Assembly: GCA_039090855.1 (NCBI GenBank)
Contig: CM077034.1
Location: 12,044,984-12,108,983, forward strand
DNA: 64,000 nucleotides
Direction: 5' to 3'
Source: Macrothele yani
Taxonomy: Eukaryota > Arthropoda > Arachnida > Araneae > Macrothelidae
How positions within the stretch are numbered: position 1 is the stretch's first letter; every line of letters starts with the position of its first letter. Under the pieces are notes generated by a model. The model saw nothing but the letters and a program-made list of their open reading frames with translations. It searched no databases and had not been told where the DNA came from. Shown one piece after another: positions 1-11,476 of this stretch. The position numbers were made by a program, and so were the translations under genes.

Positions 1-467
1 TTCGCCCATTTTCAACAGGGTTCGTCCCCAGGCGGTCCCCTACCACATGCTGAAATTTCGTCGAAATCGAACCATTTTTACGCATGTTATGACGCATAAA
101 GGCAATGGAATGGATTCCGCTTTTATGTCTCGACCTTTGACCCCATTCCGCCCATTTTAAATAGGGCTCGTGCCCGGGTGGTTCCCTACCACATACTAAA
201 ATTTCATCAAAATCGAGCAATTTTTACGCAAGTTATGACGCGTAAGAGCAATGGAATGGATCCCGTTCCTATGTCCTGACCCTTTTGACCCTGCTTCGCC
301 CATTTTCAACAGGGTTCGTCCCCAGGCGGTCCCCTACCACATGCTGAAATTTCGTCGAAATCGAACCATTTTCACTTGAGTTATCGTGCGGACAGACAGA
401 CGGACGGACGGACGGACGGACAAAGCTGGAGCATATACGCTTCTTCAACCAACGGTTGGAAAGCGTA
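1..467. repeat. Receptor-motif satellite, right end of an array
   Basis: About three units of a roughly 145-bp tandem repeat run in from the left edge. Units contain a GACCTTTGACCCC-type segment (for example near 133) and the phrase CCCCAGGCGGTCCCCTACCAC. The array stops at about 388 and is followed by a (GACG)n tract and an imperfect hairpin (about 439-466). It ends with GTTGGAAAGCGTA at 455-467. The same terminus closes the large array at 24143-24155, so this is the right end of a second copy of that element. Its left end lies outside the window. Confidence 0.8.
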
Positions 468-580
468 AAAAGAGGATATAGCGCGGAGGTGATGCCGAGG
501 TGACCTAGATATATAACAACTTTGAACATTGATCCAGGATGCATACCGTTGATAATGGCCGAAAGTCAGTCGTGCCGAAA

Positions 581-1058
581 CATGTCCGGTGGTTTACGTG
601 GAGTCGTGTGCGTGTTGCAGAGATTGTCTGGCATTGTTCAATAATGGACGAAATTCTATTTCATGTCCGGTGGTTTACGTGGAGTCGTGTGCGTGTTGCA
701 GAGATTGTCTGGCATTGTTCAATAATGGACGAAATTCTATTTCATGTCCGGTGGTTTACGTGGAGTCGTGTGCGTGTTGCAGAGATTGTCTGGCATTGTT
801 CAATAATGGACGAAATTCTATTTCATGTCCGGTGGTTTACGTGGAGTCGTGTGCGTGTTGCAGAGATTGTCTGGCATTGTTCAATAATGGACGAAATTCT
901 ATTTCATGTCCGGTGGTTTACGTGGAGTCGTGTGCGTGTTGCAGAGATTGTCTGGCATTGTTCAATAATGGACGAAATTCTATTTCATGTCCGGTGGTTT
1001 ACGTGGAGTCGTGTGCGTGTTGCAGAGATTGTCTGGCATTGTTCAATAATGGACGAAA
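581..1058. repeat. 81-bp minisatellite, six copies
   Basis: Units start at 581, 662, 743, 824, 905 and 986. They look identical until the sixth diverges after 1058. Because 81 is a multiple of three, two plus-strand frames stay open across the array (539-1114 and 589-1083), giving 27-residue repeat proteins. I see no start context, splice signal or known domain, so I treat the reading frames as by-products of the repeat. Near-identity of the copies points to recent expansion. Confidence 0.9.
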
Positions 1059-1471
1059 AATTTTATTTGAGGTCTATTTGTAATGTCATTGATTATATCC
1101 ATTCCTTCTTTTAAAGATTGACCACACCTGTTGATGGTAAATGGTTTTTAATTGCATTGTATATAATTCTTTCACACTCTCTTTGTACGATATCCATAGT
1201 CGTGCTTTATTTGAATTTGAAACCCTGGTCGCATATTTCAATTGGGCCTATTTGCAATACGACGATTCTACGTGGCTAATGGCACGCTAGATACATGTTT
1301 TATTTCGAAACACAAGATGAAGTTTACTAATTTGGAATACCGATACAAGGTGAGTCCTTGACGATATAATAATTGAAACTTATAATAATATTCCTAGTCG
1401 TATGATATACAAATGCCAAGATGATTTTGCTGCAGATGTGCACGCAACGCATAGAACGTATATAACGTGTG
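1059..1471. other. AT-rich spacer, nothing recognised
   Basis: No repeat, coding region or structured RNA that I can recognise. It ends at the target-site duplication of the following SINE dimer. Confidence 0.5.
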
Positions 1472-1485
1472 AAACAGTAGTGAGT

Positions 1486-1975
1486 GACGCCCCGGTGGCG
1501 CAGTGGTCTAAGGCGTTGGCCTCTGATCATTCATCCGTAAGGGGTCCGGGTTCGAATCCCGGTGAGGCATGGATGTTGTGTTTGTCTTACGGCACTGGCT
1601 CTCTCCCTTCCCTGGAACCAGTGACCCTAAATTAGCGACGGGCGACTGCTTATAGCCCATTGAGTTGCTCACGGTGGTCGTTAAACCTCCAATCAATCAA
1701 TGAATGGATGTTGTGTTTGTCTTACGGCACTGGCTCTCTCCCTTCCCTGGAACCAGTGACCCTAGATTAGGGACGGGCGACTGCTTATAAATATAGCCCA
1801 TTGAGTTGCTCACGGTGGTCGTTAAACCTCCAATCAATCAATGAATGGATGTTGTGTTTGTCTTACGGCACTGGCTCTCTCCCTTCCCTGGAACCAGTGA
1901 CCCTAAATTAGGGACGGACGACTGCTTATAGCCCATTGAGTTGCTCACGGTGGTCGTTAAACCTCCAATCAAAAA
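1486..1975 (+). mobile_element. SINE-A, one tRNA-like head plus three bodies
   Basis: The head (1489-1569) is tRNA-like. It has a box A (TGGCGCAGTGGTCTAAGGCG) and a box B within GGTTCGAATCC. The D arm resembles tRNA-Leu, but the anticodon stem does not fold well, so the parent tRNA is uncertain. The body of about 135 bp runs from GGATGTTGTGTTTGTC to GGTCGTTAAACCTCCAATC and occurs three times in tandem. Junctions lie in an ATCAATCAATGAATGGATG stretch, where the 3' tail resembles the start of the body. It is not a functional tRNA gene. Confidence 0.85.
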
Positions 1976-2028
1976 AAAAATGACCGGAACCGTAAAGCAG
2001 ACAAACGATGTTGCATCGATCGGAGCCT

Positions 2029-2249
2029 GCCCCGGTGGCGCAGTGGTCTAAGGCGTTGGCCTCTGATCATTCGCCTGTAAGGGGTCCGGGATCGAATCCC
2101 GGTCAGGCATGGATGTTGTTTGTCTTATGGCACTGGCTCTCTCCCTTCCCTGGAACCAGTGACCCTAAATTAGGGACGGGCGACTGCTTATAGCCCATTG
2201 AGTTGCTCACGGTGGTCGTTGAACCTCCAATATATATAAAAAAAAAAAA
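2029..2249 (+). mobile_element. SINE-A, one head plus one body
   Basis: The second tRNA-like head (2029-2109) is followed by a single body and an A-rich tail. A linker of about 50 bp (1980-2028) separates it from the previous copy. The 14-bp direct repeat AAACAGTAGTGAGT lies before the first SINE (1472-1485) and after this one (2250-2263). The two SINEs and the linker therefore appear to have inserted as one unit. Confidence 0.85.
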
Positions 2250-2483
2250 AAACAGTAGTGAGTATAATGTATAGCTATTATTCTATTATATAATACCACT
2301 TATTTTTATTGTTGATTATTTTACTAACCAAAATCAATTAAAAAAGAGGAGATAGACCTTTCTGTACTCAAAATACTGTAGTATGCTTGTCATGTACTTG
2401 AGGAGAATTAATTCATTATTTTCTGTACTTTTAGAGTTGCTTGAAATTTGTTTTGAGGAGTAAACATAATGTAAGGCCAAATA

Positions 2484-4000
2484 CCAGGTGATCCAAAAGT
2501 CTTGCACATTTTGAAAACTTAATAACTCGTGGAGTTTTGAGAGTAGGGCAACGCGATTTGCGTAGAAATGATCGGAATGACATGGGTTTTTTTTATGGAA
2601 TCACATAAATTTTGACTCATTTTACTTACATTTTTCATTGCCAGATGGTGCCATAGGTGAACTAGTCTGGGATAGTGGGTATAAAAGCAGCAACTGGGAA
2701 GCAACCACAAGTCACAGTGGTTCGTGTCAGTGTGCTGTCATTACCGGACAAAGCGCTCTTGGTGAAATTGTTCTGTTGCAACGCTGAATGTGCGAGTGCT
2801 ACGTTGAGAGGCTACACCGGTCGGTGGAAAGTGCAGCACTGCGGCGAATGGTCAAAGCATTCACGCCCACGAAGCGGTAGACCACGAACACATGCCGCTG
2901 CAGCAGAGACGATTACGCAGGAAATGGATGTGATGGCAATGTCATCCGTGCATGGCGACTCCAGTGCTCGCCATGTTTCTCGGGCAAACAGGCATTCCAC
3001 ACGGGACTGTATGGCGAACACTACGACGGATTCGGCACAGATACCCGTACGAACTGCAAGCTGGCGATTACGTGCGGCGTCGGGAGCTCGCAGCATGGTT
3101 TTTTCAACAAATGGATGTCGACAAGAACTGGCTGACGAACATTTTACGGACTGATGAGGCACACTTTTCCCGAAACGGAGCGGTAAACACGCTCAACTGC
3201 CGCATCTGGGCCACGGAACATCGCCGAGCAGTCGTTGAAACGCCACTTCATCAGCCGAAAGTGATAGTGTGGTGTGGATTCACGGCTTCCTTCATTGTCG
3301 TTTTTTTTTTTTTTTAAGAGGTCTGCGGCACCTCTTTCGAAACCGTTTCAGTGACAGGTGCACGTTATGTGAACATGTTAAACGAATGTACGTTATCCCT
3401 AGTTTGCAAGAGCGGGATGCAGTGAATCTGTGCCCATTCATGCAGGATGGAGCACCACCCACATCGTGCGTTCCGTTAGGCAACTGCTGCAAGAGATGTT
3501 TGGCGCAAATCGTGTGTTGAGCCAACACTTTCCGAAGGCTTGGTCACCAGACCTGACACCCTGCAATTTATGGCTCTGGGGTTACCTAAAATCACAAGTG
3601 TACAGAGGTCGTCCCACTTCATTGGCCATGCCGAAAGATGCCATTCGACACCATGTGGCAGCTATACCACCGGACATGCTCTTCAATGCCGTCCGTGGTG
3701 TTTTCTCTTGCCTGCAGGCAGTGCTGGAGCCAGGATGGCCATCACATTGAACACCTGGTACAATGAGGTGTCTAACTTGGTACAATCAGGTGTCTATTTT
3801 TCTCGACACTTCCAACCTGTGGTTGCTGCGCCATCTAGCCATGAAAAATGTAAGTAAAATGAAAAAATGTATGTGATTTCATAAAAAAAAAAAAAAACCA
3901 ATGCCATTCTGATCATTTGTGCGCAAACCACATTCCCTTACTCTCAAAACTCTGCGAGTTATTACATTTTCAAAATGAGCAAGGCTTTTGGATCACCCGG
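2484..4000 (+). mobile_element. IS630/Tc1/mariner-type transposon with long inverted ends
   Basis: TA dinucleotides at 2482-2483 and 4001-4002 flank the element. Its ends are imperfect terminal inverted repeats of about 160 bp, beginning CC(A/G)GGTGATCCAAAAG. The interior carries a broken transposase. The long inverted ends differ from the other Tc1-like elements in the window. Confidence 0.85.
2735..3750 (+). pseudogene. Broken IS630-type DDE transposase
   Basis: Fragments in at least three frames together resemble a whole IS630/Tc1-like transposase. The N-terminal helix-turn-helix part is near 2735-2830. A segment with TDEAHFSRNGAVNT holds the first catalytic Asp (about 3150-3190). FMQDGAPP (about 3435-3460) holds the second. 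SPDLTPCNLWLWGYLK (about 3550-3595) is the conserved third block. Several frameshifts and a run of T at 3301-3315 break the frame, so no functional protein is possible. The last frame ends at the TGA at 3748-3750. Confidence 0.8.
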
Positions 4001-4189
4001 TAGATGGAGTTTTCTCTTTGTGATCTGGCATTTGTTTGCGTGTTCAAAGAGTTGTGGTTATGAATTATTGAGCTGAGGTATTCGAAATCATTTTCCTTTT
4101 CTTATAACATGTATTGTTATTTAGCTCATAGCCCACTGTCTCAATTGAATTTTGAGAAGCCACACACACACACAGGATAAGACTGAAAT

Positions 4190-5170
4190 AAATAGACAAA
4201 GTCATCACTCTTTCTACGTTCTTCTTTAACCAACACACAGCAGCCGAAAATTTGGTATTCGACACTCGGCTAGTTATCGAGAGATCTGGGATTCAATCCC
4301 AGATCTCTCGATAACTAGCCGAGTGCGTTCGCTTTAAGCTATGGTGCCAGCAATCCACGGCGCTATGTGTGTTTATCTGTCAGCATCTGACTTCACAAAT
4401 TCATAGGAATGGGCTCAGCAACTGAGACATCTCCACCTGGTGGGGCTTAACGGCATAAGCTATTTAATTATAGCTAATAAATCCAAAGGGGCGAGAGAAA
4501 TGGTGAAAATCTTTCAAATACGTGGGGACAATGTAAATGGACAAAGTCATCGCTCTTTCCACGAGTTCTTTAATTAGCACACAGCAATCGAAAAATTGTA
4601 TTTCGACACTGCTGGAATCGAACCCCGGATCTCTCTATAACTAGCAGAGTGTGTTTGCTTTATGCTACGGTGCCAAGAATCCGCAGTGCTATGTGTGTTT
4701 ATCTGTCAGCATCTGACTTCATAAATCCGTAGGGATGGGCTCACCAACTGAGACGTCTCCATCTGGTGTGTGACTTGGCTAGTTATCGAGAGATCTAGGG
4801 TTCTGTGCTGCTGTGTGTTTTCACCATTTCTCTCGCCCTTTGGATTTATTAGGTATAATTAAGTAGCTTGTGCCGTTAAGCTCCACCAGATGAAGACGTC
4901 TCAGTTGCTGAGCTCATTCCTATGGATTTGTGAAGTCAGATGCTGACAAATAAACGCGCATAGTGCCGTGGAATTATTGGCATCATAGTGTAAGGCGAAC
5001 GCACTCGGCTAGGTATCGAGAGATCTGGGGTTCGATCCCAGCGGTGTTGAAATACAATTTTTGGGTTGCTGTGCGCTGTTTAAAGAAAAATGGAAAGAGT
5101 CTATTACATTGTCTCCACGTATTTGTCTTTATACATTGGCTCCACGTATTTGGAAGATTTTCACCAAGAC
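4190..5170. mobile_element. SINE-T units, degenerate, in mixed orientation
   Basis: Diverged copies of the tRNA-Thr-like SINE described at 29593-30698. Two units read on the minus strand (about 4190-4500 and 4513-4770). One reads on the plus strand (about 4820-5165), with its tRNA-like part near 4975-5050. They share the phrases TCTCAGTTGCTGAG, CAGATGCTGAC and CTCCACGTATTTG with the better copies. The orientation switch near 4775 and the palindrome at 4263-4325 suggest inversion during insertion or later rearrangement. Confidence 0.7.
4263..4325. repeat. Perfect 31-bp palindrome inside a SINE-T head
   Basis: Bases 4263-4293 are the exact reverse complement of 4295-4325, with a one-base centre. 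Both arms come from the anticodon and T-arm region of the SINE-T tRNA-like part. In other copies only the right-hand arm is expected here, so the left arm looks like a local fold-back copy. Confidence 0.9.
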
Positions 5171-5321
5171 TGAAATAGTTGGGTTTGCACTTTGGATTAG
5201 AGAGCAATTATATATAAGAAGACAGTGCAATGTAGGTACTTACTACAGTGTTAAATCTGAGTAAATGGATAATTGAACCATGTCAATACAACTAAAAGAG
5301 AAACAAACTGAACATAATTTC

Positions 5322-6817
5322 AGGGTTTCCACTCAACCTGGAAAACTCAGAAGAAATTAACCCCCCCTTTTTTTTTTTGTAAAAATCAATGGGTACTCTA
5401 TTTTGCCAAAAAAAAAAAAAAACCCTTATTTTTTCAAGATTTCAAACATTTGCTTGCAATTACTGCCTGCCTAGAATTTGGTAGATCTTACTTTCAGTTA
5501 TATTAAGTATTTCCTTTATTCTCTAAAAAAAGATGCAAAATTGAATTTTTAAAATTGCCAGTTATTAAGCTTTTGTTCAATTTCTGCAGTTAGGCACAAT
5601 GGCTCCTGCTTGAAGAAACACTTCACAAGAGAACCAACCAAATGATGGATCAAAGTCCTTTGTCTGTTGGTTCTCTTGAAACATGTTTCTTTGAACAGAG
5701 CCATTCCATCATTAAGCTTAGCTGCATTGTGTTATAGAAAAACTGAAACTATTCGACTGACAGATTTTTTCTTACATATGACCTGTTTCTATGGGAATGT
5801 TATTTACAAATTCCGTGTGGGTAGTATTCACAAAAGTTCACGGAACTTTGGTACAGAAAATAATGTGCACAGCTAGTTGTTATTAATGAAAAGATGATGG
5901 ATCAAAGTCCTTTGTCTGTTGGTTCTCTTGAAACATGTTTCTTTGAACAGAGCCATTCCATCATTAAGCTTAGCTGCATTGTGTTATAGAAAAACTGAAA
6001 CTATTCAAGTGACAGATTTTTTCTTACATATGACCTGTTTCTATGGGAATGTATTTACAAATTCCGTGTGGGTAGTATTCACAAAAGTTCACGGAACTTT
6101 GGTACAGAAAATAATGTGCACAGCTAGTTGTTATTAATGAAAAGATGATGGATCAAAGTCCTTTGTCTGTTGGTTCTCTTGAAACATGTTTCTTTGAACA
6201 GAGCCATTCCATCATTAAGCTTAGCTGCATTGTGTTATAGAAAAACTGAAACTATTCAACTGACAGATTTTTCTTACATATGACCTGTTTCTATGGGAAT
6301 GTATTTACAAATTCCGTGTGGGTAGTATTCACAAAAGTTCACGGAACTTTGGTACAGAAAATAATGTGCACAGTTAGTTGTTATTAATGAAAAGATGATG
6401 GATCAAAGTCCTTTGTCTGTTGGTTCTCTTGAAACATGTTTCTTTGAGCAGAGCCATTCCATCATTAAGCTTAGCTGCATTGTGTTATAGAAAAACTGAA
6501 ATTATTCAACTGACAGATTTTTTCTTATATATGACCTGTTTCTATGGGAATGCATTTACAAATTCCTTCTATGGGAATGTATATACAAAAGTTCACAGAA
6601 CTTTGGTACAGAAAATAATGTGCACAGTTAGTTATTAATGAAAAGCAGGTAATTTTATAAAGACAAATTACTTAAAGAATTTACAAGTGTGTGCTTTTGG
6701 TGAGAAGAATGAATGTAATGAAATGCAACAATTCTTTGCAACATGCCACTCTGGAAAACTTTAAAAACCACCTGGAAAAGTCAGGGAATTTTTTATTGTT
6801 TTTGAGTGGGAATCCTG
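5322..6817. mobile_element. hAT-like non-autonomous element, copy 1
   Basis: It begins CAGGGTTTCCACTCAACC and ends TTGAGTGGGAATCCTG, which are inverted ends of hAT style. Subterminal stretches repeat CTGGAAAA and TCAGGGAAT motifs. A second copy lies at 40145-41015 with matching ends. The interior is a tandem array of 251-bp units (5642-6650). No transposase is encoded. The target duplication is unclear; a short AATTT repeat flanks it imperfectly. Confidence 0.75.
5642..6650. repeat. 251-bp tandem repeat, four copies
   Basis: Units begin ATGATGGATCAAAGTCC at about 5642, 5894, 6145 and 6395. The fourth is partly rearranged after about 6560. Copy 2 of the host element (40145-41015) has just one unit, so the number of units varies between copies of the same transposon. 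Open frames of 69-72 residues starting MVLLKHVSL are shadows of the repeat. Confidence 0.9.
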
Positions 6818-6835
6818 CAATTTCACTAAACATAG

Positions 6836-6909
6836 GAATTAGGAAACTTAATCTGATAGATAAGCTTCCTCTGAATTTCAGAGAACAGTTTAATGACATA
6901 ACAATTGAG
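6836..6909 (+). CDS. Candidate host exon, weak
   Basis: The segment is open in one frame, preceded by CATAG and followed by GAG|GTAAAT, which resemble acceptor and donor sites. It would add two bases and 24 codons, including DKLPLNFREQF, and end in phase 0. That is compatible with the candidate exon at 13322. The hAT-like element ends only 18 bp upstream and supplies the T-rich stretch. It matches no repeat elsewhere in the window. I do not recognise the protein, and the acceptor is poor. Confidence 0.25.
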
Positions 6910-7426
6910 GTAAATGTGTGCAAATTCTATTCAATGAACACTTCAGAGATATGAAATGATGTTATGAAACATTTAATATCACTATAACAGGTTTTAAGCC
7001 TAACTACTCAATGGCAGTTTCTGCCACAAACCCTCAGACTGCCATTTTAAAGCTCGTGTAACTTTATTTTGTTTCTTTTATTTTCCATGACATGTTCAAG
7101 CTTAATCCGTTTGCTCAGGTTCAACCCAACCCCCAAAACCACCACCATTCGTTCTGAATATCAAGAGACCTTTTTCTCTTGTTTTAAAAAAAAACATTGG
7201 TTCACCAAGAATTACTTGTGATCTGCTGTTGACCACATGACCAGATGCAAGCTCTGACTTCAGCAGCAGCAGTTGTCTTTAAAGAAAAACAAATGGTTGA
7301 AAAAACTTTCTCATGCTTCGATGGGAGGGGATGGCAACAAAGAAAGGTTCTCTTATCACCACAGCAACAAAACAGACTTCCAACAAACATTGTGTGCACA
7401 GGCATATTAATGAACTTCTGAATTGT
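6910..7426. other. Spacer, nothing recognised
   Basis: Unique-looking AT-rich sequence between the candidate exon and the next SINE. No feature that I can support. Confidence 0.5.
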
Positions 7427-7438
7427 TACCTTGTCTTT

Positions 7439-9027
7439 TTTTTTTTGGTTGGAGGTTTAACGACCACCGTGAGCAACTCAATGGGCTATAAGCAGTCGCC
7501 CATCCTTAATTTAGGGTCACTGGTTCCAGGGAAGGGAGAGAGCCAGTGTCGTAAGACAAACACAACATCCATTCATTAATTGATTGGAGGTTTAACGACC
7601 ACCGTGAGCAACTCAATGGGCTATAAGTAGTCGCCCGTCCTTAATTTAGGGTCACTGGTTCCAGGGAAGGGAGAGAGCCGGTGCCGTAAGACAAACACAA
7701 CATCCATTCATTGATTTTTTTTTTATTTTTTTTTTGGATTGGAGGTTTAACGACCACCGTGAGCAACTCAATGGGCTATAAGCAGTCGCCCGTCCCTAAT
7801 TTAGGGTCACTGGTTCCAGGGAAGGGAGAGAGCCAGTGCCGTAAGACAAACACAACATCCATTCATTGATTGATTGGAGGTTTAACGACCACCGTGAGCA
7901 ACTCAATGGGCTATAAGCAGTCGCCCGTCCTTAATTTAGGGTCACTGGTTCCAGGGAAGGGAGAGAGCCAGTGCCGTAAGACAAACACAACATCCATTCA
8001 TTGATTGATTGGAGGTTTAACGACCACCGTGAGCAACTCAATGGGCTATATAAGCAGTCGCCCGTCCTTAATTTAGGGTCACTGGTTCCAGGGAAGGGAG
8101 AAAGCCAGTGCCGTAAGACAAACACAACATCCATCCATTCATTGATTGATTGGAGGTTTAACGACCACCGTGAGCAACTCAATGGGCTATAAGCAGTCGC
8201 CCGTCCTTAATTTAGGGTCACTGGTTCCAGGGAAGGAGAGAGCCAGTGCCGTAAGACAAACACAACATCCATTCATTGATTGATTGGAGGTTTAACGACC
8301 ACCGTGAGCAACTCAATGGGCTATAAGCAGTTGCCCGTCCTTAATTTAGGGTCACTGGTTCCAGGGAAGGAGAGAGCCAGTGCCGTAAGACAAACACAAC
8401 ATCCATTCATTGATTGATTGGAGGTTTAACGACCACCGTGAGCAACTCAATGGGCTATAAGCAGTCGCCCGTCCTTAATTTAGGGTCACTGGTTCCAGGG
8501 AAGGGAGAGAGCCAGTGCCGTAAGACAAACACAACATCCATTCATTGATTGATTGGAGGTTTAACGACCACCGTGAGCAACTCAATGGGCTATAAGCAGT
8601 TGCCCGTCCTTAATTTAGGGTCACTGGTTCCAGGGAAGGGAGAGAGCCAGTGCCGTAAGACAAACACAACATCCATTCATTGATTGATTGGAGGTTTAAC
8701 GACCACCGTGAGCAACTCAATGGGCTATAACAGTCGCCCGTCCCTAATTTAGGGTCACTGGTTCCAGGGAAGGGAGAGAGCCAGTGCCGTAACACAAACA
8801 CAACATCCATTCATTGATTGATTGTAGGTTTAACGACCACCGTGAGCAACTCAATGGGCTATAAGCAGTCGCCCGTCCCTAATTTTGGGTCACTGGTTCC
8901 AGGTAAGGGAGAGAGCCAGTGCCGTAAGACAAACACAACATCCATGCCTCACCGGGATTCGAACCCGGACCCGGTTCGGACGAATGATCAGAGGCCATCG
9001 CTTAGACCACTGCGCCACCGAGGCGGC
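7439..9027 (-). mobile_element. SINE-A with eleven tandem bodies
   Basis: Eleven reverse-orientation bodies start at about 7449, 7584, 7739, 7874, 8009, 8150, 8284, 8419, 8553, 8688 and 8823. A single tRNA-like head follows (about 8944-9027). The direct repeat TACCTTGTCTTT lies at 7427-7438 and 9028-9039, outside the whole array. The element is thus one insertion with one head and a multiplied body. Open frames containing GSLVPGKGESQCRKTNTTS are shadows of the body. Confidence 0.9.
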
Positions 9028-9555
9028 TACCTTGTCTTTGCACTCCAAGGAAAGGAATTATTGTAACAAAATGATTTATTTGTAGGTTTGGGTATTCTTT
9101 AAGGGTTAATGACATATCATTAAATATCCAATCACTTACCCGAAAGTTCTTGGTCACTTTTTTCTGTTACGCTTCAAGCACGTCAATTATCATCATGTAA
9201 TGTAGTTGCTGGCCTTTAAAGGTTGAAAAACTCCTTGCTTATGAGATTTGTTCTTCCGGTCATGAAGCATCGTATTTTTCTTTTCTTTTTTTTTTTTTAT
9301 TCACTGGACAAAAAACGCAGGTTTCATTCTGCCGTCTGAGACGTAAACATAGCTCGTCATCTCCATAAAGACCACACAAATATATACACCATACAACTCA
9401 TTCATACATTCAGTTAAAACCACTATGTGCATAATTACACTATTTACATTCCCAGGCAGTTAAACCTTCGTCAACTGTGACTAAAAAAGTGCTCCATCCG
9501 TTTCAAACACCGTACTAACCCTACCGCAAGTGCCAACCTCATTCAGCTCGTCATA

Positions 9556-9610
9556 CACAATCCTCTAGCGCTTTCAACAGGTCTACTGTCATCATCAGCA
9601 GGCCAATGTG
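9556..9610 (-). ncRNA. Hammerhead-like motif, PLE-1 left copy
   Basis: On the minus strand: CUGAUGA, a stem II of GACAG with CUGUU, then GAAA, a self-complementary AGCGCU as stem III, an A, and GAGG. The upstream stem I strand is CCUG, so the innermost pair is weaker than in the other copies. An outer CACA/UGUG pairing extends stem I. One extra pyrimidine lies between CUGAUGA and stem II. PLEs are known to carry hammerhead motifs. Cleavage has not been shown for this sequence. Confidence 0.55.
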
Positions 9611-10430
9611 TCTCTCTGCCCATCACAGCTCAAGTGAGCAAAGTCATTGAGGTTCCGGTTTGAGTCACAATCTCTACATCTTTGTGTCTCTGGCGCCATC
9701 TATTGTCACTGCTGCTCTCTTCTCTTTTTTTCTCTCTTAACTGTTGTTCAATTTTTATTAAGGCCTTCCATTGTCCGTTTAAGTTGCTTGGCTCATTAAT
9801 GTTAACACAATCTTGATCTGTTTTTTTCAATTAATACCGATTATGCAATTCTCAACTGCCTTTCCTTTTTACAGCTCTTAATAATTTTAATATCTTCAAA
9901 CTTCAGACATTGGTGATTTTTTAGCAACTTAAACGAACAATGGAAGGCCTTAATAAAAATTGAACAACAGTTAAGAGTATTATATTTGCACTTTTAAGGT
10001 ATTAACCTCTTGCAAAGTGCGCATAGTTTACGTGCAATTCATAAATGAAAAAAACCATTAGAAAGTACCACGTACTCACCATAAAGATCATGGTAACCTC
10101 CAATGACAACACACTTCCAACACGTCATTCATCGTGATGTAACTGGGCTTCCACAGGTTTACAGACTTCTTGCTTACGCTTCTTATTTTCGGGTGTGAAA
10201 CATCGTTTTTTTTTTTGTTTTTCTTTTTGCCTTATAAGATGTTACTATAATGCTTGTCAATTCTATAAAAATCACACATACAACTCATTCATACAATTCA
10301 AGTAAAAACTATGTACATAACCTTACATTCATAGGTGATTAAACCTTGGTCAACTGTAATTATCAAACTCCTCCTTCTGTTTCACAACCTCTGCTACTCC
10401 TACTGCAAGTGTCACACCCATTCAGCCCCT

Positions 10431-10488
10431 CACATCCAATCCTCTAGTACTTTCAACAGGCCTCTGTCATCTTCAGGAGGCAGGTGTG
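10431..10488 (-). ncRNA. Hammerhead-like motif, PLE-2 left copy
   Basis: On the minus strand: CCUC, CUGAAGA, U, GACAG-AGGC-CUGUU, GAAA, a stem III of AGUACU, then A and GAGG. Stem I pairs perfectly (CCUC with GAGG) and continues outward with CACA and UGUG. Stem III differs from PLE-1 (AGUACU against AGCGCU), yet both are palindromes, which is what selection for pairing would give. Confidence 0.6.
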
Positions 10489-10669
10489 TCTCACTCGCCC
10501 ACCACAGCTCAAGTGAGCAGAGCCATCGAGAGCACGGGCCCCAGTCGCTATCTCAGAATCGTTGTGTCTCTGGCGCCATCTATTGTCCCTGCTGCTCTTT
10601 TTTCCCTCTTTCTTTTTACGCTGCTGTTCAATTTTTATTAGGGCTTTCCATTGTTCGTTTTAGGTTACT

Positions 10670-11476
10670 TGGCTCATTAATGTTGCATAATCTTGATCTG
10701 TTTTTTCCAATTAACACTGATTCTGCAATTCTTAACTGCTTTTCGTTTTTACAGCTCTTAATAATTTTAATATCTTCAAACCTTGGACATTGTTGATTTT
10801 CCATACAGTATTGGGTCAATGCTGTCTTAGCTTCTTTTTTTATTCCAATTATTAATATGCTGGTTCAATCTATACTTTAATTTATTCTTGGTGCTGCCTA
10901 TATATGACAAAGGTGGTTGCTGGTTTATTGGGATTTCATAAATTCCTGCTCTATCTAATTGGCTAATTTTTTCATTTTTAATCACTAAATTTTTTACAGT
11001 AAGTACCTGATTTCCTACCTGTATGTCATACTTGCCACAAACTTTATTAATTTCTGTTGAAACATTTTCTACGTATGGTATTGCCTCTACATATTTTACA
11101 AGTTTTTTATCAGTCTTGACCTTATTGTAACCTTGAGTTACTTCATAAATCCATTTTTTAATACCTGTTTAGGGTATCCAAAATCATATGCAATTTTTTC
11201 AATATATTCAATTTCTTCATTTCTATACTGTTCAATTGATGAGTGTGTTAAACTTCTTTTAATTAGTGTTTTAACACTATTTCTTTTATGTGTTAATGGA
11301 TGTGATGACTGAAATGGTATAAGTAGTGGGATATATGAAGATTTTCTATGCACTCTGAATTGCATATTCTCCTCTGTTTTAACAATCAAAACGTCCAAAA
11401 ATGCCAAAGTATTGTCATGTTCTTGTTCTACTGTCAGTTCAATAGATGGATAAATTTCACTATACTTTTTTGTCAG
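10670..11476 (-). pseudogene. PLE-2 reverse transcriptase end plus GIY-YIG, left copy
   Basis: The minus strand encodes the C-terminal part of a Penelope-type reverse transcriptase (about 11138-11476). It contains LAFLDVLIVK and SSHPLTHKRNSVKTLI, which are typical of the region after the catalytic core. This is followed by a linker and a GIY-YIG endonuclease domain (about 10670-11000). The catalytic core and N-terminus are missing, and frame breaks separate the pieces. Family function is target cleavage by GIY-YIG and cDNA synthesis. This copy cannot do either. Confidence 0.8.

Noticed and set aside
439..470. Helitron 3' end
   Set aside because: There is a hairpin near the terminus, but no CTRR end follows it and no TC start was found. 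The paired inverted termini at 19548 and 24155 argue against it.
539..1114. Long open frame of 191 residues
   Set aside because: It is the translation of an 81-bp minisatellite and has no domain, start context or splice signals.
1489..1569. tRNA gene
   Set aside because: It has box A and box B but a poor anticodon stem, and SINE body sequence follows directly. The same holds at 2029, 8944 and 18397, and for the SINE-T and SINE-C heads.
10335..10796. Plus-strand frame of 153 residues
   Set aside because: It is antisense to the PLE-2 3' region and GIY-YIG end.
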